Shown: positions 15,317 to 24,151, counted from the stretch's first letter. The stretch is DNA of 50,319 nucleotides from JANOAR01 sp031411235 (GCA_031411235.1 JANOAR010000331.1:1-50319), one strand, 5' to 3'. Numbers and translations: made by a program. The notes: generated from the sequence alone by a model not told the origin.

Positions 15317-16306
15317 ATGTCCGACTACCTTCATTTCACCCGCACAGGTTTGCCCAGCGAAGTGCTCGATCTCGCGCAGCGCGATCTAGCCCCCTTGCAG
15401 CATCACGAGGTACGCGTGGCGATGCGCTACTCCCCCATCAACCCCGCCGACCTCAACTTCATCGAAGGCGTCTATGGCAAGCTCGCAGAACTCCCTGCCA
15501 CGCCAGGGCATGAAGGCTCGGGCGAAGTCGTCGAGATCGGTCCAGACGTTGAATCCCTCGCTGTGGGCGACCTCGTCATCCCGCTGGGCGGCAGCGGCTG
15601 CTGGGCGCAACATCTAACCCTGCCCGAACACAAACTCGCGAAACTACCCGCCCACATCGACCTCATCCAGGCCAGCATGTTGCGCATCAACCCCATCACC
15701 GCCGCGCGTCTGCTCGAAGGCTACATCGACTTGGAAAAGGGCGAATGGATCCTGCAAAATGCCGCCAATTCTGGCGTCGGGCGAGCCGTCATCCAGATCG
15801 CCAAAGCGCGAGGACACCGCACCCTGAACTTCGTCCGTCGCCCCGAGTTGATCGACGAACTCAAAGCCCTCGGAGCCGATGTCGTCCTCCTCGATAACGA
15901 TGATAGCGTCGCCGAAGCCAAGGCCATAACCCACGGCGATGCCCCACGCCTCGCTGGCAATGCCGTGGGGGGTGACAGTGCCATCAGAATGATGGATGTG
16001 CTCGCCCCCGAGGGCACCATGGTCACCTACGGTGCCATGAGTCGTCGCAGCCTCAAGGTGCCCAACAAGTTCCTCATCTTTAAAAACCTCAACCTGCGCG
16101 GCCTATGGGTCACGCGTTGGTTAGAAAAAGCTTCGCATACCGAACTTCAAGCAACGCTTAAGCCCCTCGCCGAAATGATGTGCGAAGGCACCCTGCATCT
16201 CGCTGTCGATGAAGTCGTCCCCTTGCGTGACTACCGCACCGCCATCACCAAAGCCATGCAGGATGGGCGCAAAGGCAAAATCATCCTCGACCTGCGGAAC
16301 GACTGA
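15317..16306 (+). CDS. MDR-family reductase, trans-2-enoyl-thioester reductase (MECR/ETR)-like
   Basis: A 329-residue zinc-independent medium-chain dehydrogenase. The N-terminal GroES-like part contains SPINPADLNFIEGVYG and PATPGHEGSGEVVEIG. The cofactor part has the motif NAANSGVGRAVIQIA, which is typical of mitochondrial-type 2-enoyl-thioester reductases (fatty acid elongation, NADPH), rather than the GGVG of quinone reductases. No cysteine/histidine set for structural zinc is visible. Activity on enoyl-ACP or enoyl-CoA is inferred from this motif; a quinone reductase role remains possible. It stands alone between the rpmF terminator and a convergent glycosyltransferase. Confidence 0.8.
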   Translation: MSDYLHFTRTGLPSEVLDLAQRDLAPLQHHEVRVAMRYSPINPADLNFIEGVYGKLAELPATPGHEGSGEVVEIGPDVESLAVGDLVIPLGGSGCWAQHLTLPEHKLAKLPAHIDLIQASMLRINPITAARLLEGYIDLEKGEWILQNAANSGVGRAVIQIAKARGHRTLNFVRRPELIDELKALGADVVLLDNDDSVAEAKAITHGDAPRLAGNAVGGDSAIRMMDVLAPEGTMVTYGAMSRRSLKVPNKFLIFKNLNLRGLWVTRWLEKASHTELQATLKPLAEMMCEGTLHLAVDEVVPLRDYRTAITKAMQDGRKGKIILDLRND

Positions 16307-16317
16307 TTGCGGGCCAG

Positions 16318-17505
16318 CTAGCCAGCCAGTGCCCTCGCCAGGATTTCATCGAAGCGCTGCTGCCATGCCTCCGCGCTCGTCTTGCGCAGCAGCCATGCGC
16401 GGCCTGCGTGGCCCATGGCGGCGCGTTCGTCGGCGCTGCGTTGCTCCATCGCCAGCACGTCGCGGACGATGCCTGCCACATCACCGGGCTGGTGCAGCAG
16501 GCCAGTGGTTTCGTGTTGCACGGTCTCGGTGAGGCCGCCGGAGCGGGCGGCGAGCACGGGCTTGGCGAAGTCGTAGGCTTCATATGTGACGAGGCCGAGC
16601 GGCTCCCACCAAGTACTGGGAACGATGAGCGCGCGGCAACGGCGCAGGGCGTCATGCTTGGCCTCGCCGCTGATGAGGCCGAGGTGACGGATGCTGGGAT
16701 TGCTCGCGGCGTGCTGTTTCACCAGCGCCTCCAGCGGCCCCTCGCCGCCGATGTGCAGTGGCGGCGTGCGCTCGCCGAGCTGGGTGTAAAGGCTGTCCCA
16801 GGCGTGTAGCAGCGGCTCCACGCCCTTCACTTCGACGAGGCGCGCGAGGAAGAGGTAGTGGCCAGCATCCTCGGCAGGCGGGGCCTCGGGCATGGCCTGC
16901 CAAAAGTGGCGCAGGGTGTGGATGCGTTCCGGTGGGATGCCCGCCTCGATGAAGCGCTCGCGCATGAAGTCGCTAATCGCTACCCAGGCGCGCACGCTGC
17001 GCAGCCAGCCGCTGGCGTGCAGGGCTTTCAGAAGCACGGCGAAGAGCGCGGACTTCACCACCGAGTCCTGCCACGCGCCGTAGCGCACCTCGCGCCAGTA
17101 GTTGCCGCGCAGTGCCTCGTTGAGGATCTGCCCACGGGCATACAGTGTGCCGCTGACGCTGAAGGGCCGGAAATTGTGCAGGAACTGGATCACCGGCAGG
17201 CCGCGCTGCTGGGCGGCCCGATACAGCGATGGCGAGGCCACCGGGTAGATATTGTGGAAGATGGCCGCAGCAGGCCGATGCTGATCCACTGCGGCCTCGA
17301 AGCGCGCCCGGCTTTCGGGGTTGTAAAACAAGCGCATCGCCTGCCCCGCTGCTGAGGGAGCCGCAGGGCCGTGCCACTCGCGACTGTCGAACCAGCAGCG
17401 CTCAATGCGATGGTGCTGCGCGAGCTGATCGTGGATGACGTCGATGATCTTCTCCTCGCCTCCGTGGAAGAGGTAGCGGTTGAAGACGTGGAGAAGGGAG
17501 GACAT
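16318..17505 (-). CDS. Glycosyltransferase family 4
   Basis: A 395-residue GT-B enzyme. The donor-binding half has IHTLRHFWQ, then HYLFLARLVEVKGVEPLLHAW and the EX7E signature in PSTWWEPLGLVTYEAYDFAKPVLA, followed by GGLTETVQ. The N-terminal half starts LLHVFNRYLFHGGEEK, as in enzymes that build cell-surface polysaccharides. The acceptor and sugar cannot be read from sequence. The ATG at 17503-17505 is preceded by six 7-bp repeats. It converges with the reductase gene (12 bp between stops) and is divergent from dapF. Confidence 0.88.
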   Translation of the reverse strand: MSSLLHVFNRYLFHGGEEKIIDVIHDQLAQHHRIERCWFDSREWHGPAAPSAAGQAMRLFYNPESRARFEAAVDQHRPAAAIFHNIYPVASPSLYRAAQQRGLPVIQFLHNFRPFSVSGTLYARGQILNEALRGNYWREVRYGAWQDSVVKSALFAVLLKALHASGWLRSVRAWVAISDFMRERFIEAGIPPERIHTLRHFWQAMPEAPPAEDAGHYLFLARLVEVKGVEPLLHAWDSLYTQLGERTPPLHIGGEGPLEALVKQHAASNPSIRHLGLISGEAKHDALRRCRALIVPSTWWEPLGLVTYEAYDFAKPVLAARSGGLTETVQHETTGLLHQPGDVAGIVRDVLAMEQRSADERAAMGHAGRAWLLRKTSAEAWQQRFDEILARALAG

Positions 17506-17507
17506 GA

Positions 17508-17549
17508 GGGAAATGATGAATGCAGAATGATGAGTTCAGAATGATGAAT
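17508..17549 (-). repeat. Heptamer repeat run before the glycosyltransferase
   Basis: On the minus strand six perfect 7-bp units (ATTCATC, ATTCTGA, ACTCATC, ATTCTGC, ATTCATC and ATTTCCC in sense order) are followed by TC and the ATG. The run shares a 21-bp sequence in inverted orientation with the run in front of dapF (17529-17549 pairs with 17578-17598). Confidence 0.85.
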
Positions 17550-17570
17550 GACGATGCAACCGCACGCGGC

Positions 17571-17619
17571 ATTCTTTATTCATCATTCTGAACTCATCAC
17601 TCATCATTTTACACATCCC
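17571..17619 (+). repeat. Heptamer repeat run before dapF
   Basis: Seven consecutive 7-bp units start at 17571: ATTCTTT, ATTCATC, ATTCTGA, then ACTCATC twice, ATTTTAC and ACATCCC. The run ends 29 bp before the dapF ATG. It pairs with the opposite-strand run at 17508-17549 to give a 21-bp perfect stem with a 28-base loop. Confidence 0.85.
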
Positions 17620-17648
17620 GTCCCCTCGCTCTATTGCCACCCCCTTTT

Positions 17649-18476
17649 ATGGCTACCACCCTTCGATTTTGGAAGATGAACGGCGCGGGCAATGACTTCG
17701 TCATGCTCGACAACCGTGATCAATCCCTTTCTCTCACCACCGACCAAATCGCTGGCCTCTGCGACCGGCATCGCGGTGTCGGGGCGGATGGGCTGCTGGC
17801 TGTGGAGCCTGCGCAGAGCGGCGGCGATTACCGGATGCGCTACTACAATGCCGATGGCGGCGAGGCCGAGATGTGTGGCAACGGGGCGCGGTGCTTTGGG
17901 CGCTTCGTCAATCGTTTGCACAACGACTCGCTGCCGAGCCTGCGCTTCGAGACGATGGCGGGCATGATCAGCGCGGAGTTCGAGGGCGAGCAGGTGCGCA
18001 TCAACATGAGCACGCCGCACTCGCTGAAGCTCTCGCAGACGCTCACGGTCGCGGGCCAGGAACTCACCGTTCACAGCGTGAACACCGGTGTGCCGCACGC
18101 CGTGGTCTTCGTCGATGATCTGGAAAATGTCGATGTGCGCGGCCTCGGCGCGGGCCTGCGTTATCACGAAGCCTTCAAGCCCAAGGGCACCAATGCCAAT
18201 TTCGCCAAGGTCATCGCGCCAGGGCAGATCGCCATCCGCACTTACGAGCGCGGGGTGGAGGATGAAACCCTCGCCTGCGGCACGGGCATGGTCGCTTGCG
18301 GGCTCATCGAGCATGAAATCCACGGCACAAACTCGCCTGTGGCGGTGACGGTGAAAGGTGGCGACACCCTGCGCATCGGCTTCACCGAGAGCGCGCCGCA
18401 TGAATTCACCGACGTGACGCTGTTTGGCCCTGCGGACTTTGTCTTCTCAGGCGAAGTGGCTTTGGGCAATAAGTGA
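17649..18476 (+). CDS. dapF: Diaminopimelate epimerase
   Basis: The protein is 275 residues from the ATG at 17649. It interconverts LL- and meso-diaminopimelate for lysine and peptidoglycan synthesis. The start FWKMNGAGNDFVMLDNR is characteristic. The two catalytic cysteines are in EMCGNGARCFG and ETLACGTGMVACG. An open frame extends five codons upstream to a TTG, but the ATG gives the usual N-terminus. dapA follows after about 100 bp on the same strand, so both diaminopimelate pathway genes are likely co-regulated. Confidence 0.96.
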   Translation: MATTLRFWKMNGAGNDFVMLDNRDQSLSLTTDQIAGLCDRHRGVGADGLLAVEPAQSGGDYRMRYYNADGGEAEMCGNGARCFGRFVNRLHNDSLPSLRFETMAGMISAEFEGEQVRINMSTPHSLKLSQTLTVAGQELTVHSVNTGVPHAVVFVDDLENVDVRGLGAGLRYHEAFKPKGTNANFAKVIAPGQIAIRTYERGVEDETLACGTGMVACGLIEHEIHGTNSPVAVTVKGGDTLRIGFTESAPHEFTDVTLFGPADFVFSGEVALGNK

Positions 18477-18529
18477 GCTGGAAATGGCTCATCCGCAGAT
18501 TGACACCGATACCCGCAGATTTTTCTAAG

Positions 18530-18571
18530 CTTCCGACTTTCCACTTCCGACTTTAGACTTCCCATTCCCGA
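18530..18571 (+). repeat. Heptamer repeat run before dapA
   Basis: Six 7-bp units in perfect phase: CTTCCGA, CTTTCCA, CTTCCGA again, CTTTAGA, CTTCCCA and TTCCCGA, then CCTCTT and the ATG at 18578. Just upstream a CCGCAGATT motif occurs twice with a 20-bp period (about 18493 and 18513). No purine-rich ribosome site lies between the repeats and the start. Confidence 0.85.
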
Positions 18572-18577
18572 CCTCTT

Positions 18578-19456
18578 ATGTTCGCTGGCACCCACACCGC
18601 AATTGTTACCCCCTTCCGCAACGACAAGCTCGATGAAGAGGCGCTGAAGAAGCTCATCGACTTCCAGTTTGATAACGGCGTCACAGGCGTCGTGCCCTGC
18701 GGCACCACGGGCGAGTCGCCCACGCTTGATTTTGAAGAACATGAGCGCGTGGTGAAGCTCACCGTCGAGTTCGCTCGTGGGCGTGGCGTGGTGATGGCGG
18801 GCACGGGCTCGAACAGCACGCGCGAGGCGGTGACGCTGACCCAGGAGGCGGAAGCCGCTGGAGCCACGGCCATTCTGCAAGTCGCACCATACTACAACAA
18901 GCCGACGCAGGAGGGGCTGTTCCATCACTTCAAGGCTATCGCTCAGAGCACCTCCTTGCCCATCATGTTGTACAGCATCCCAGGACGCTGCGGCATCGAG
19001 ATCGGCATCGACACCATCGTGCGCCTCGCCTCGGCCTGTCCCAACATTTGCGCGATCAAGGAAGCGGGTGGCACGCCTGAGCGTGTGAACCAGTTGAAGC
19101 AAGTGATGCCCGACACCTTTGAGATTCTCAGTGGCGATGACTCGCTCACGCTGCCCTTCATGATCGTCGGTGCGGTGGGCGTCGTCAGCGTCGCCAGCAA
19201 TATCATTCCCGCGCAGATTAGCCAGATGGTGCAGCACGCGCTGAAGGGCGACTGGGCCGCTGCGCAGAAGCTGCATCACCAGTATTACCCGCTGCTCGCC
19301 GCCTTCCTGAAGCTCTCGACCAACCCCATCCCGGTGAAGACCGCGATGGCCCTCGCTGGCCACACCAGCGCCGAACTGCGTGCTCCGCTGCATCCGATGC
19401 CCGAGTCCAGCGTGGCCGAGCTGAAGGGGATCATGAAGGAGCTGGGAATCCTGTGA
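18578..19456 (+). CDS. dapA: 4-hydroxy-tetrahydrodipicolinate synthase
   Basis: A 292-residue class I aldolase that condenses pyruvate with aspartate semialdehyde, the first committed step of the diaminopimelate/lysine pathway. Visible hallmarks are GTHTAIVTPF at the N-terminus, PCGTTGESPTLDFEEH (pyruvate carboxylate site), the catalytic Tyr in APYYNKPTQEG, and the Schiff-base Lys in ICAIKEAGG. The ending PVKTAMALAG is also typical. It lies downstream of dapF with a heptamer repeat leader. Confidence 0.96.
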   Translation: MFAGTHTAIVTPFRNDKLDEEALKKLIDFQFDNGVTGVVPCGTTGESPTLDFEEHERVVKLTVEFARGRGVVMAGTGSNSTREAVTLTQEAEAAGATAILQVAPYYNKPTQEGLFHHFKAIAQSTSLPIMLYSIPGRCGIEIGIDTIVRLASACPNICAIKEAGGTPERVNQLKQVMPDTFEILSGDDSLTLPFMIVGAVGVVSVASNIIPAQISQMVQHALKGDWAAAQKLHHQYYPLLAAFLKLSTNPIPVKTAMALAGHTSAELRAPLHPMPESSVAELKGIMKELGIL

Positions 19457-19482
19457 TGGTGAATCATTGATGGTGAGTGGTG
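19455..19482 (+). repeat. Heptamer-like run after dapA
   Basis: Four 7-bp units overlap and follow the dapA stop codon: GATGGTG, AATCATT, GATGGTG again and AGTGGTG. On the opposite strand they read as pyrimidine-rich units similar in style to the start-codon runs. This one sits in front of pxpB in the purine-rich orientation. Confidence 0.55.
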
Positions 19483-19522
19483 GGGTCGGTTGGCTGGTAT
19501 GATGTTTTAAAAAACGACTACC

Positions 19523-20284
19523 ATGAATGCTGTCTCAACCCTCGCCGAATTAAGCTGCGAGTGGTCATTCACGCCGCTGGGTGACACGGCGCTGGTAATC
19601 CATGTCGGTGATAAAATCGACGAGGTGACCCGGCAGCGCGTGCTGGCCGTGCAGCGTGTTTTGGCCGCTGAGCCGGTACTGGGCATGATCGAACTGGTGC
19701 CTGCCTACACGACGGTGTCGTTGTTTTATGATCCCGTGTTGGTGATTCGCGCTGGGGCTCCAGGGGATCAGATCGTGGAGTGGTTGAGTGCTCGTATCAG
19801 TGAAAGGCTGCGCGATGGACTCGATGGAGATGCCGCTGAGATGGTGACGGCTTCAGGGCGGCTCATCGAGATACCTGTGTGCTACAGCGGCGAGTTTGGC
19901 CCTGATCTAGAACGCGTCGCGTCGCAGTCTGGGCTCTCGCCGGGGCAAGTCATCGACCGCCATTCGCAGGTTGAGTATCTTGTGCATCTCATTGGTTTTG
20001 CGCCGGGCTTTACTTATCTCGGCGGGTTGCCAGCAGAACTTGAGACGCCTCGGCTGACGGTGCCTCGTCGTGCGGTGCCAGCCGGATCGGTGGGCATCGC
20101 GGGGCAGCAAACAGGGGTTTATCCTCTGGCCACACCAGGCGGCTGGAACCTTATCGGGCGCACGCCGCTGCGGTTGTTTCGTCCTGAGGAAGACCCGCCC
20201 GTACTGCTGCAAGCGGGGGATCGCGTTGTGTTCCGAGCCATCACGAGCGACGAGTTTTTCACCCTGGAGGCCGAGGCGTCATGA
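19523..20284 (+). CDS. pxpB: 5-oxoprolinase subunit B (KipI-like)
   Basis: A 253-residue protein matching PxpB/KipI: FTPLGDTALVIHVGD near the N-terminus, VPAYTTVSLFYDP, IPVCYSGEFGPDLERVA, then HLIGFAPGFTYLGGLP and TPRLTVPRRAVPAGSVGIAGQQTGVYP, and the ending GGWNLIGRTPLRLF. Together with PxpA and PxpC it forms the ATP-dependent 5-oxoprolinase that opens pyroglutamate to glutamate. The stop overlaps the start of pxpC in an ATGA, a sign of translational coupling. In Bacillus the family member KipI also inhibits a sensor kinase; nothing here suggests that role. Confidence 0.93.
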   Translation: MNAVSTLAELSCEWSFTPLGDTALVIHVGDKIDEVTRQRVLAVQRVLAAEPVLGMIELVPAYTTVSLFYDPVLVIRAGAPGDQIVEWLSARISERLRDGLDGDAAEMVTASGRLIEIPVCYSGEFGPDLERVASQSGLSPGQVIDRHSQVEYLVHLIGFAPGFTYLGGLPAELETPRLTVPRRAVPAGSVGIAGQQTGVYPLATPGGWNLIGRTPLRLFRPEEDPPVLLQAGDRVVFRAITSDEFFTLEAEAS

Positions 20285-21270
20285 TCGAAATCCTGAAGCC
20301 TGGATTGCTGACCACCGTGCAGGATCTCGGACGTCCTGGCTATCAGCGCTATGGCATCGCGGTGGGTGGTGCGTTGGATGGACTGGCCGCGCGCGTTGCC
20401 AATCTGCTGGTGGGCAATGACGAGCAGGCCGCCTTGCTGGAGATCGCACAGTTGGGGCCGACGCTGTGCTTTACTGCCGATATGCTCATCGCTTGGTGTG
20501 GTGCGGACTTTGATGTGCGCATTGGAGATGAAACGATAGCCAGTGATCACACGGTACGCGTGGCCGCAGGCGAGACGTTGCACTTTGGCCCTGCTCGCAA
20601 AGGCTTGCGAGCATGGCTCGCCATCGCTGGTGGCATCGCGGTGCCAGCAGTCATGGGCAGTCGCAGCACGTATCGTCGCGCAGGCATCGGAGGGGTGGCG
20701 GGGCGTGCTCTAGTCGCTAGAGATGGCTTGGAAACGGGTGTGCTTTCGACATGGGCACAGCGTGTTTTAGCCTCAATGCAGGCGCGGCAGCAACGCAGCA
20801 GCTCTTGGGCTGTGTGCCCCGAGAACATCGGCTTGGCGGCGCGGCCAGGCTTTGTGCGGGCCATGCCAGGGCCCGAGTGGGAGGCATTCACGCCTGCGGC
20901 GCAGGTGGCCTTTTACAGCACAGAATGGCAGGCCACGGCAGAGGGCGATGAGATGGGCCTGCGCCTCGCCGGGCCTGTGTTGGAGTTGGCGATGCCGCGT
21001 GAAATGATCTCCTCCGCTGTGAATGCAGGCGTGGTTCAGGTGCCAGCTTCGGGGCAGCCCATCGTGCTGCTCGCAGGGCGGCAATCGGTTGGCGGCTATC
21101 CCAGGATCGCTGCTGTGGCGAGTGTGGACTTGGGCCGTTTCGCGCAACTGCGGCCAGGAGATCGGGTGAGTTTTTTGCGTTCCACCGTGGCTGAGGCTCA
21201 TGCTCTTTACCTGCTCCGCGAACAGGATTTGCAGCGTGCGCGTCTTGGCTTGAGGCTTCTAGCTGAATGA
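20281..21270 (+). CDS. pxpC: 5-oxoprolinase subunit C (KipA/biotin-dependent carboxyltransferase-like)
   Basis: A 329-residue protein with the PxpC hallmark start IEILKPGLLTTVQDLGRPGYQRYGIAVGGALD, then NLLVGNDEQAALLEI and the C-terminal QPIVLLAGRQSVGGYPRIAAVASVDLGRFAQLRPGDRVSF region. It is the cyclophilin-like partner of PxpB in the 5-oxoprolinase complex. The start overlaps the pxpB stop by 4 bp and its stop overlaps the pxpA start by 4 bp. Confidence 0.94.
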   Translation: MIEILKPGLLTTVQDLGRPGYQRYGIAVGGALDGLAARVANLLVGNDEQAALLEIAQLGPTLCFTADMLIAWCGADFDVRIGDETIASDHTVRVAAGETLHFGPARKGLRAWLAIAGGIAVPAVMGSRSTYRRAGIGGVAGRALVARDGLETGVLSTWAQRVLASMQARQQRSSSWAVCPENIGLAARPGFVRAMPGPEWEAFTPAAQVAFYSTEWQATAEGDEMGLRLAGPVLELAMPREMISSAVNAGVVQVPASGQPIVLLAGRQSVGGYPRIAAVASVDLGRFAQLRPGDRVSFLRSTVAEAHALYLLREQDLQRARLGLRLLAE

Positions 21271-21995
21271 ATCCCATGCACAGCATCGACTTGAACTGCG
21301 ATCTCGGCGAAGGCTGCGATAATGACGCGGAGCTGATGCCGCTCATTACCTCGGCAAACATCGCTTGCGGGGGCCATGCAGGTGATGCGAACACGATGCG
21401 TGCGACGGTGAAATTGGCGCTCGCGCATGGTGTCGCCATCGGAGCGCATCCGGGCTATCGTGATCGCGAGAACTTTGGCCGGCGCGAGCTGCCTTTGCCT
21501 GCGAACGAGGTGCATCAGCTCGTGCTCACGCAGACTCGTGCGTTGCAAGCCATCGCCTGCGAGTGCGGCGGTGAAGTGACTCATGTGAAGCCACACGGTG
21601 CGCTCTACAACATGGCGGCACGCGATGAAGTCATCGCCCAAGCTATCGCAAAAGCCGTGCATGAAGCAGGGCCGGAACTGGTGCTCTATGGCCTGCATGG
21701 CAGCAAGCTCATCGCGGCGGGCCGGGCCGTGGGATTGCGTGTGGCGAATGAAGCCTTCGCGGATCGCAGCTATCAACCCGACGGCTCACTGACGCCGCGC
21801 AGCCAGCATGGAGCCATGATTGAGAGCGCTGAGGCTGTGGCAGCGCAGGTGCGGCAGATGGTGTGCGAGGGCAGGGTTACAACCTTGGATGGTGCTTCAA
21901 TCCCCATTGCCGCCGACACGATCTGCATTCACGGCGACGGGCCGTACGCGTTGGAGTTTGCGAAGGTGTTGAACGCTATGTTCCGAAGGCAATGA
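21267..21995 (+). CDS. pxpA: 5-oxoprolinase subunit A (LamB/YcsF family)
   Basis: A 242-residue protein with IDLNCDLGEG at the N-terminus, then SANIACGGHAGD, VAIGAHPGYRDRENFGRRELP, THVKPHGALYNMAARD, EAFADRSYQPDGSLTPRSQ and a final ICIHGDGPYALEFAK. These are the conserved metal and active-site blocks of the LamB/YcsF family. It closes the pxpB-pxpC-pxpA operon. Gene order B-C-A with double ATGA overlaps suggests fixed stoichiometry by coupled translation. Confidence 0.95.
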   Translation: MNPMHSIDLNCDLGEGCDNDAELMPLITSANIACGGHAGDANTMRATVKLALAHGVAIGAHPGYRDRENFGRRELPLPANEVHQLVLTQTRALQAIACECGGEVTHVKPHGALYNMAARDEVIAQAIAKAVHEAGPELVLYGLHGSKLIAAGRAVGLRVANEAFADRSYQPDGSLTPRSQHGAMIESAEAVAAQVRQMVCEGRVTTLDGASIPIAADTICIHGDGPYALEFAKVLNAMFRRQ

Positions 21996-21997
21996 GA

Positions 21998-22447
21998 TCA
22001 GGGCTTCAACAAATCCACCTTCTGTCCGGTGGCTTTGATCGTGGCTTGCATCTCGGTGAAGACCCAGGGCGCACCCTGCTGTTTGGTTCCCTCGGTATGT
22101 ATGGTTGCGTCTCCCTTCGGCCCTGAAATGGGCACGTTCAGGTTGGCTCTGCCGTGGCCATTGTTAATGTTTACGCTGCCCATGATGATCCAGCCAAGCG
22201 TCATGGGTTCGCCCAGTTCACGCTTCATTATCTCTGATTTCTGCGCAGCTAGGAGAGACATCCCACAGGCGTCGGTACTGCGCATGGCCATCATCACCAC
22301 GGCGACGATGCAGGCAATGAAGGCTATGAAAACGCTAACGAGCAGCGCACAGCCACCGCAGCCAAAGGCGATGCCCTTGCCCACCGCCGCCTTGTTCTCG
22401 GCCTGCACGCGGGTGGGATCACCAAAGGGAACGGGAGGTGGATTCAT
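21998..22447 (-). CDS. Coa1-like single-pass membrane protein
   Basis: A 149-residue protein with a proline-containing N-terminus, one long transmembrane helix at about 27-55 (ALLVSVFIAFIACIVAVVMMAM) and an outer domain. The outer domain reads REPL-style: KRELGEPMTLGWIIMGSVNINNGHGRANLNVPISGPKGDATIH, then WVFTEMQATI. This matches the cytochrome oxidase assembly protein 1 (Coa1/PF08695) fold seen in many bacterial proteins of unknown function. It lies 17 bp after the sialate esterase stop on the same strand, so it is probably co-transcribed with it. A role in respiration is not supported by the neighbours. Confidence 0.65.
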   Translation of the reverse strand: MNPPPVPFGDPTRVQAENKAAVGKGIAFGCGGCALLVSVFIAFIACIVAVVMMAMRSTDACGMSLLAAQKSEIMKRELGEPMTLGWIIMGSVNINNGHGRANLNVPISGPKGDATIHTEGTKQQGAPWVFTEMQATIKATGQKVDLLKP

Positions 22448-22464
22448 GGGAAGTTCCTTTGCTA

Positions 22465-24027
22465 TTACTTCTTCGCAGGCACTTCGTCAGGCGCATCACT
22501 GCGGAAGGAAGTGAGCGGCAGGCCGTCGGCGCTGGAGATGTTGCAGACCGGGTTATCGGCCCAGGCGTAGCGAACGGCGACGGGTTTGGCGACGCTTTTG
22601 GCGCTGACCTCGATGCTGTCCTTGCCAGTGATCACGGCATCGGCCCAGACCCACTTTTTATCCTCGCCGCAGATGGCAAAGCCGCGCAGTTCTTTGACAT
22701 CCACAGCACGCAGGTTGGAGCCAAAGGTGTCGATGGTCACGGTGGCTTTGTTGCCTGTCACGGCCATGCTCTTGTACTCGGGGCTGCGGTAGGGCAGCTT
22801 CATGCCGTAGTCCTTCACCAGTGCCCAGCGCACGAGGCGCTCGGCCACGTCGCGCTTGTTGCGCGGGTGGATGTCGTTGGATTCGCCGAGGTCGGTGATG
22901 ACACACTGGCCAGCATTTTTTAGCACGCTCTGGGTGTGCGTCTGCGCCTCGCGCAGCTCGGCCCAACTGCTGTCGCCGGGCTCGGGCTTCTCGGCCTGAT
23001 AGTCGGCGAGCTGCACCCAGTAGAAGGGGAAGTCGCCCTGCTGCCACTCATCGCGCCAATGCTGAATCATCATGGGGAAGAGGTCGCGATACTCCTTGGC
23101 GTTGCCCGCGTTGCTCTCGCCTTGATACCAAATGACGCCTTTAATGCCGTAGCCGATGGTGGGGTGCAACACGCCTGCATACAGATTGCCAGGGCGATGC
23201 TGGCCGATCATCTCATCGCGTGGCGCACGGCCAGGGTTAAAGGTGGGGGCGGGTTGCTTGGCCTTGCGTGCGGCATCGACGAGGGCTTTGCGTTTCTCCA
23301 ATGCCTTGGCGTAGTCGGCCTTCACCTTGACGAAGTCGTAGCTGGCTTCTTTGGCTTTCCAACTTTCGATCATTGACTTGAATCGCGCGTCTTTTTCCAG
23401 CAGATCGCGCCGCACCCAGGCCTCGGCAGAGCTGCCGCCCCAGGCGTTGTCGATGAGTCCCACGGGCACGCCGAGCATCTGGTGGAGGATGCGGCCATAG
23501 AAAAAGCCGACGGCGGTGAAGCTGCCTGCGGTCGCGGGCGAGCAGGCTTCCCATTGGCCGACGAAGTCGTCTTGAATGACCTGCGTGCCGACTTGTGGCA
23601 CGCTGATGAGGCGGATGAGCGGGTAGTTGGCGGTGGCGATTTCGAGGTCGGCATCTAGTGCCTGCGAGAGATTGAAGCCCATGTTGCTCTGGCCCGAGCA
23701 GAGCCACACTTCGCCGACGAGCACGTTTTTCAATTCACGCGCCGTGCTGCCTTTGATCGAGATCGTGGCGGGCACAGCATTCGCGGGCACGGGGTCGAGC
23801 TTCACCTTCCATTTGCCTTTGTCATCGGCGACGCCGGATTTTTCTTGTGTGCCAAAAGTGACGCTGACCTTGGTGCCTGGCGTATCCCAGCCCCAGAGCG
23901 GGTTGGTCTGCTTTTGTTGCAGCACCATGTTGTCGCCGATGATGGCGGGGAGCTTGAGTTCGGCATGTGATGCCAGCGGCAGGAGCGCGGCGAGCGCGAG
24001 GAGGTAGGGCAGGGTAGAGCGAGTCAT
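22465..24027 (-). CDS. Sialate O-acetylesterase (secreted)
   Basis: A 520-residue SGNH-type esterase with a signal peptide (residues 1-22, LPYLLALAALLPLASHA). The catalytic Ser lies in LCSGQSNMGF (Ser114). WYQGESNAGN is the second family block, and the Asp-His pair is in ESNDIHPRNKRDVAERL. An Ig-like N-terminal part (GDNMVLQQKQTNPLWGW) is typical of the bacterial family. It removes acetyl groups from sialic acids or other acetylated sugars in the periplasm or outside; the true substrate in this lineage is uncertain. Its length is normal. Confidence 0.92.
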   Translation of the reverse strand: MTRSTLPYLLALAALLPLASHAELKLPAIIGDNMVLQQKQTNPLWGWDTPGTKVSVTFGTQEKSGVADDKGKWKVKLDPVPANAVPATISIKGSTARELKNVLVGEVWLCSGQSNMGFNLSQALDADLEIATANYPLIRLISVPQVGTQVIQDDFVGQWEACSPATAGSFTAVGFFYGRILHQMLGVPVGLIDNAWGGSSAEAWVRRDLLEKDARFKSMIESWKAKEASYDFVKVKADYAKALEKRKALVDAARKAKQPAPTFNPGRAPRDEMIGQHRPGNLYAGVLHPTIGYGIKGVIWYQGESNAGNAKEYRDLFPMMIQHWRDEWQQGDFPFYWVQLADYQAEKPEPGDSSWAELREAQTHTQSVLKNAGQCVITDLGESNDIHPRNKRDVAERLVRWALVKDYGMKLPYRSPEYKSMAVTGNKATVTIDTFGSNLRAVDVKELRGFAICGEDKKWVWADAVITGKDSIEVSAKSVAKPVAVRYAWADNPVCNISSADGLPLTSFRSDAPDEVPAKK

Positions 24028-24151
24028 AAAGGTTGAGGCGCAAAGAACGTCGCGATCCGCGCCTTCATTTCGTCGGCTACTGACCGATCCGTAAGCCCCA
24101 TGAGATGAGAAGAAATGAGCCTGTTGATTGCATCGGCCTCATCCTTGCTTC

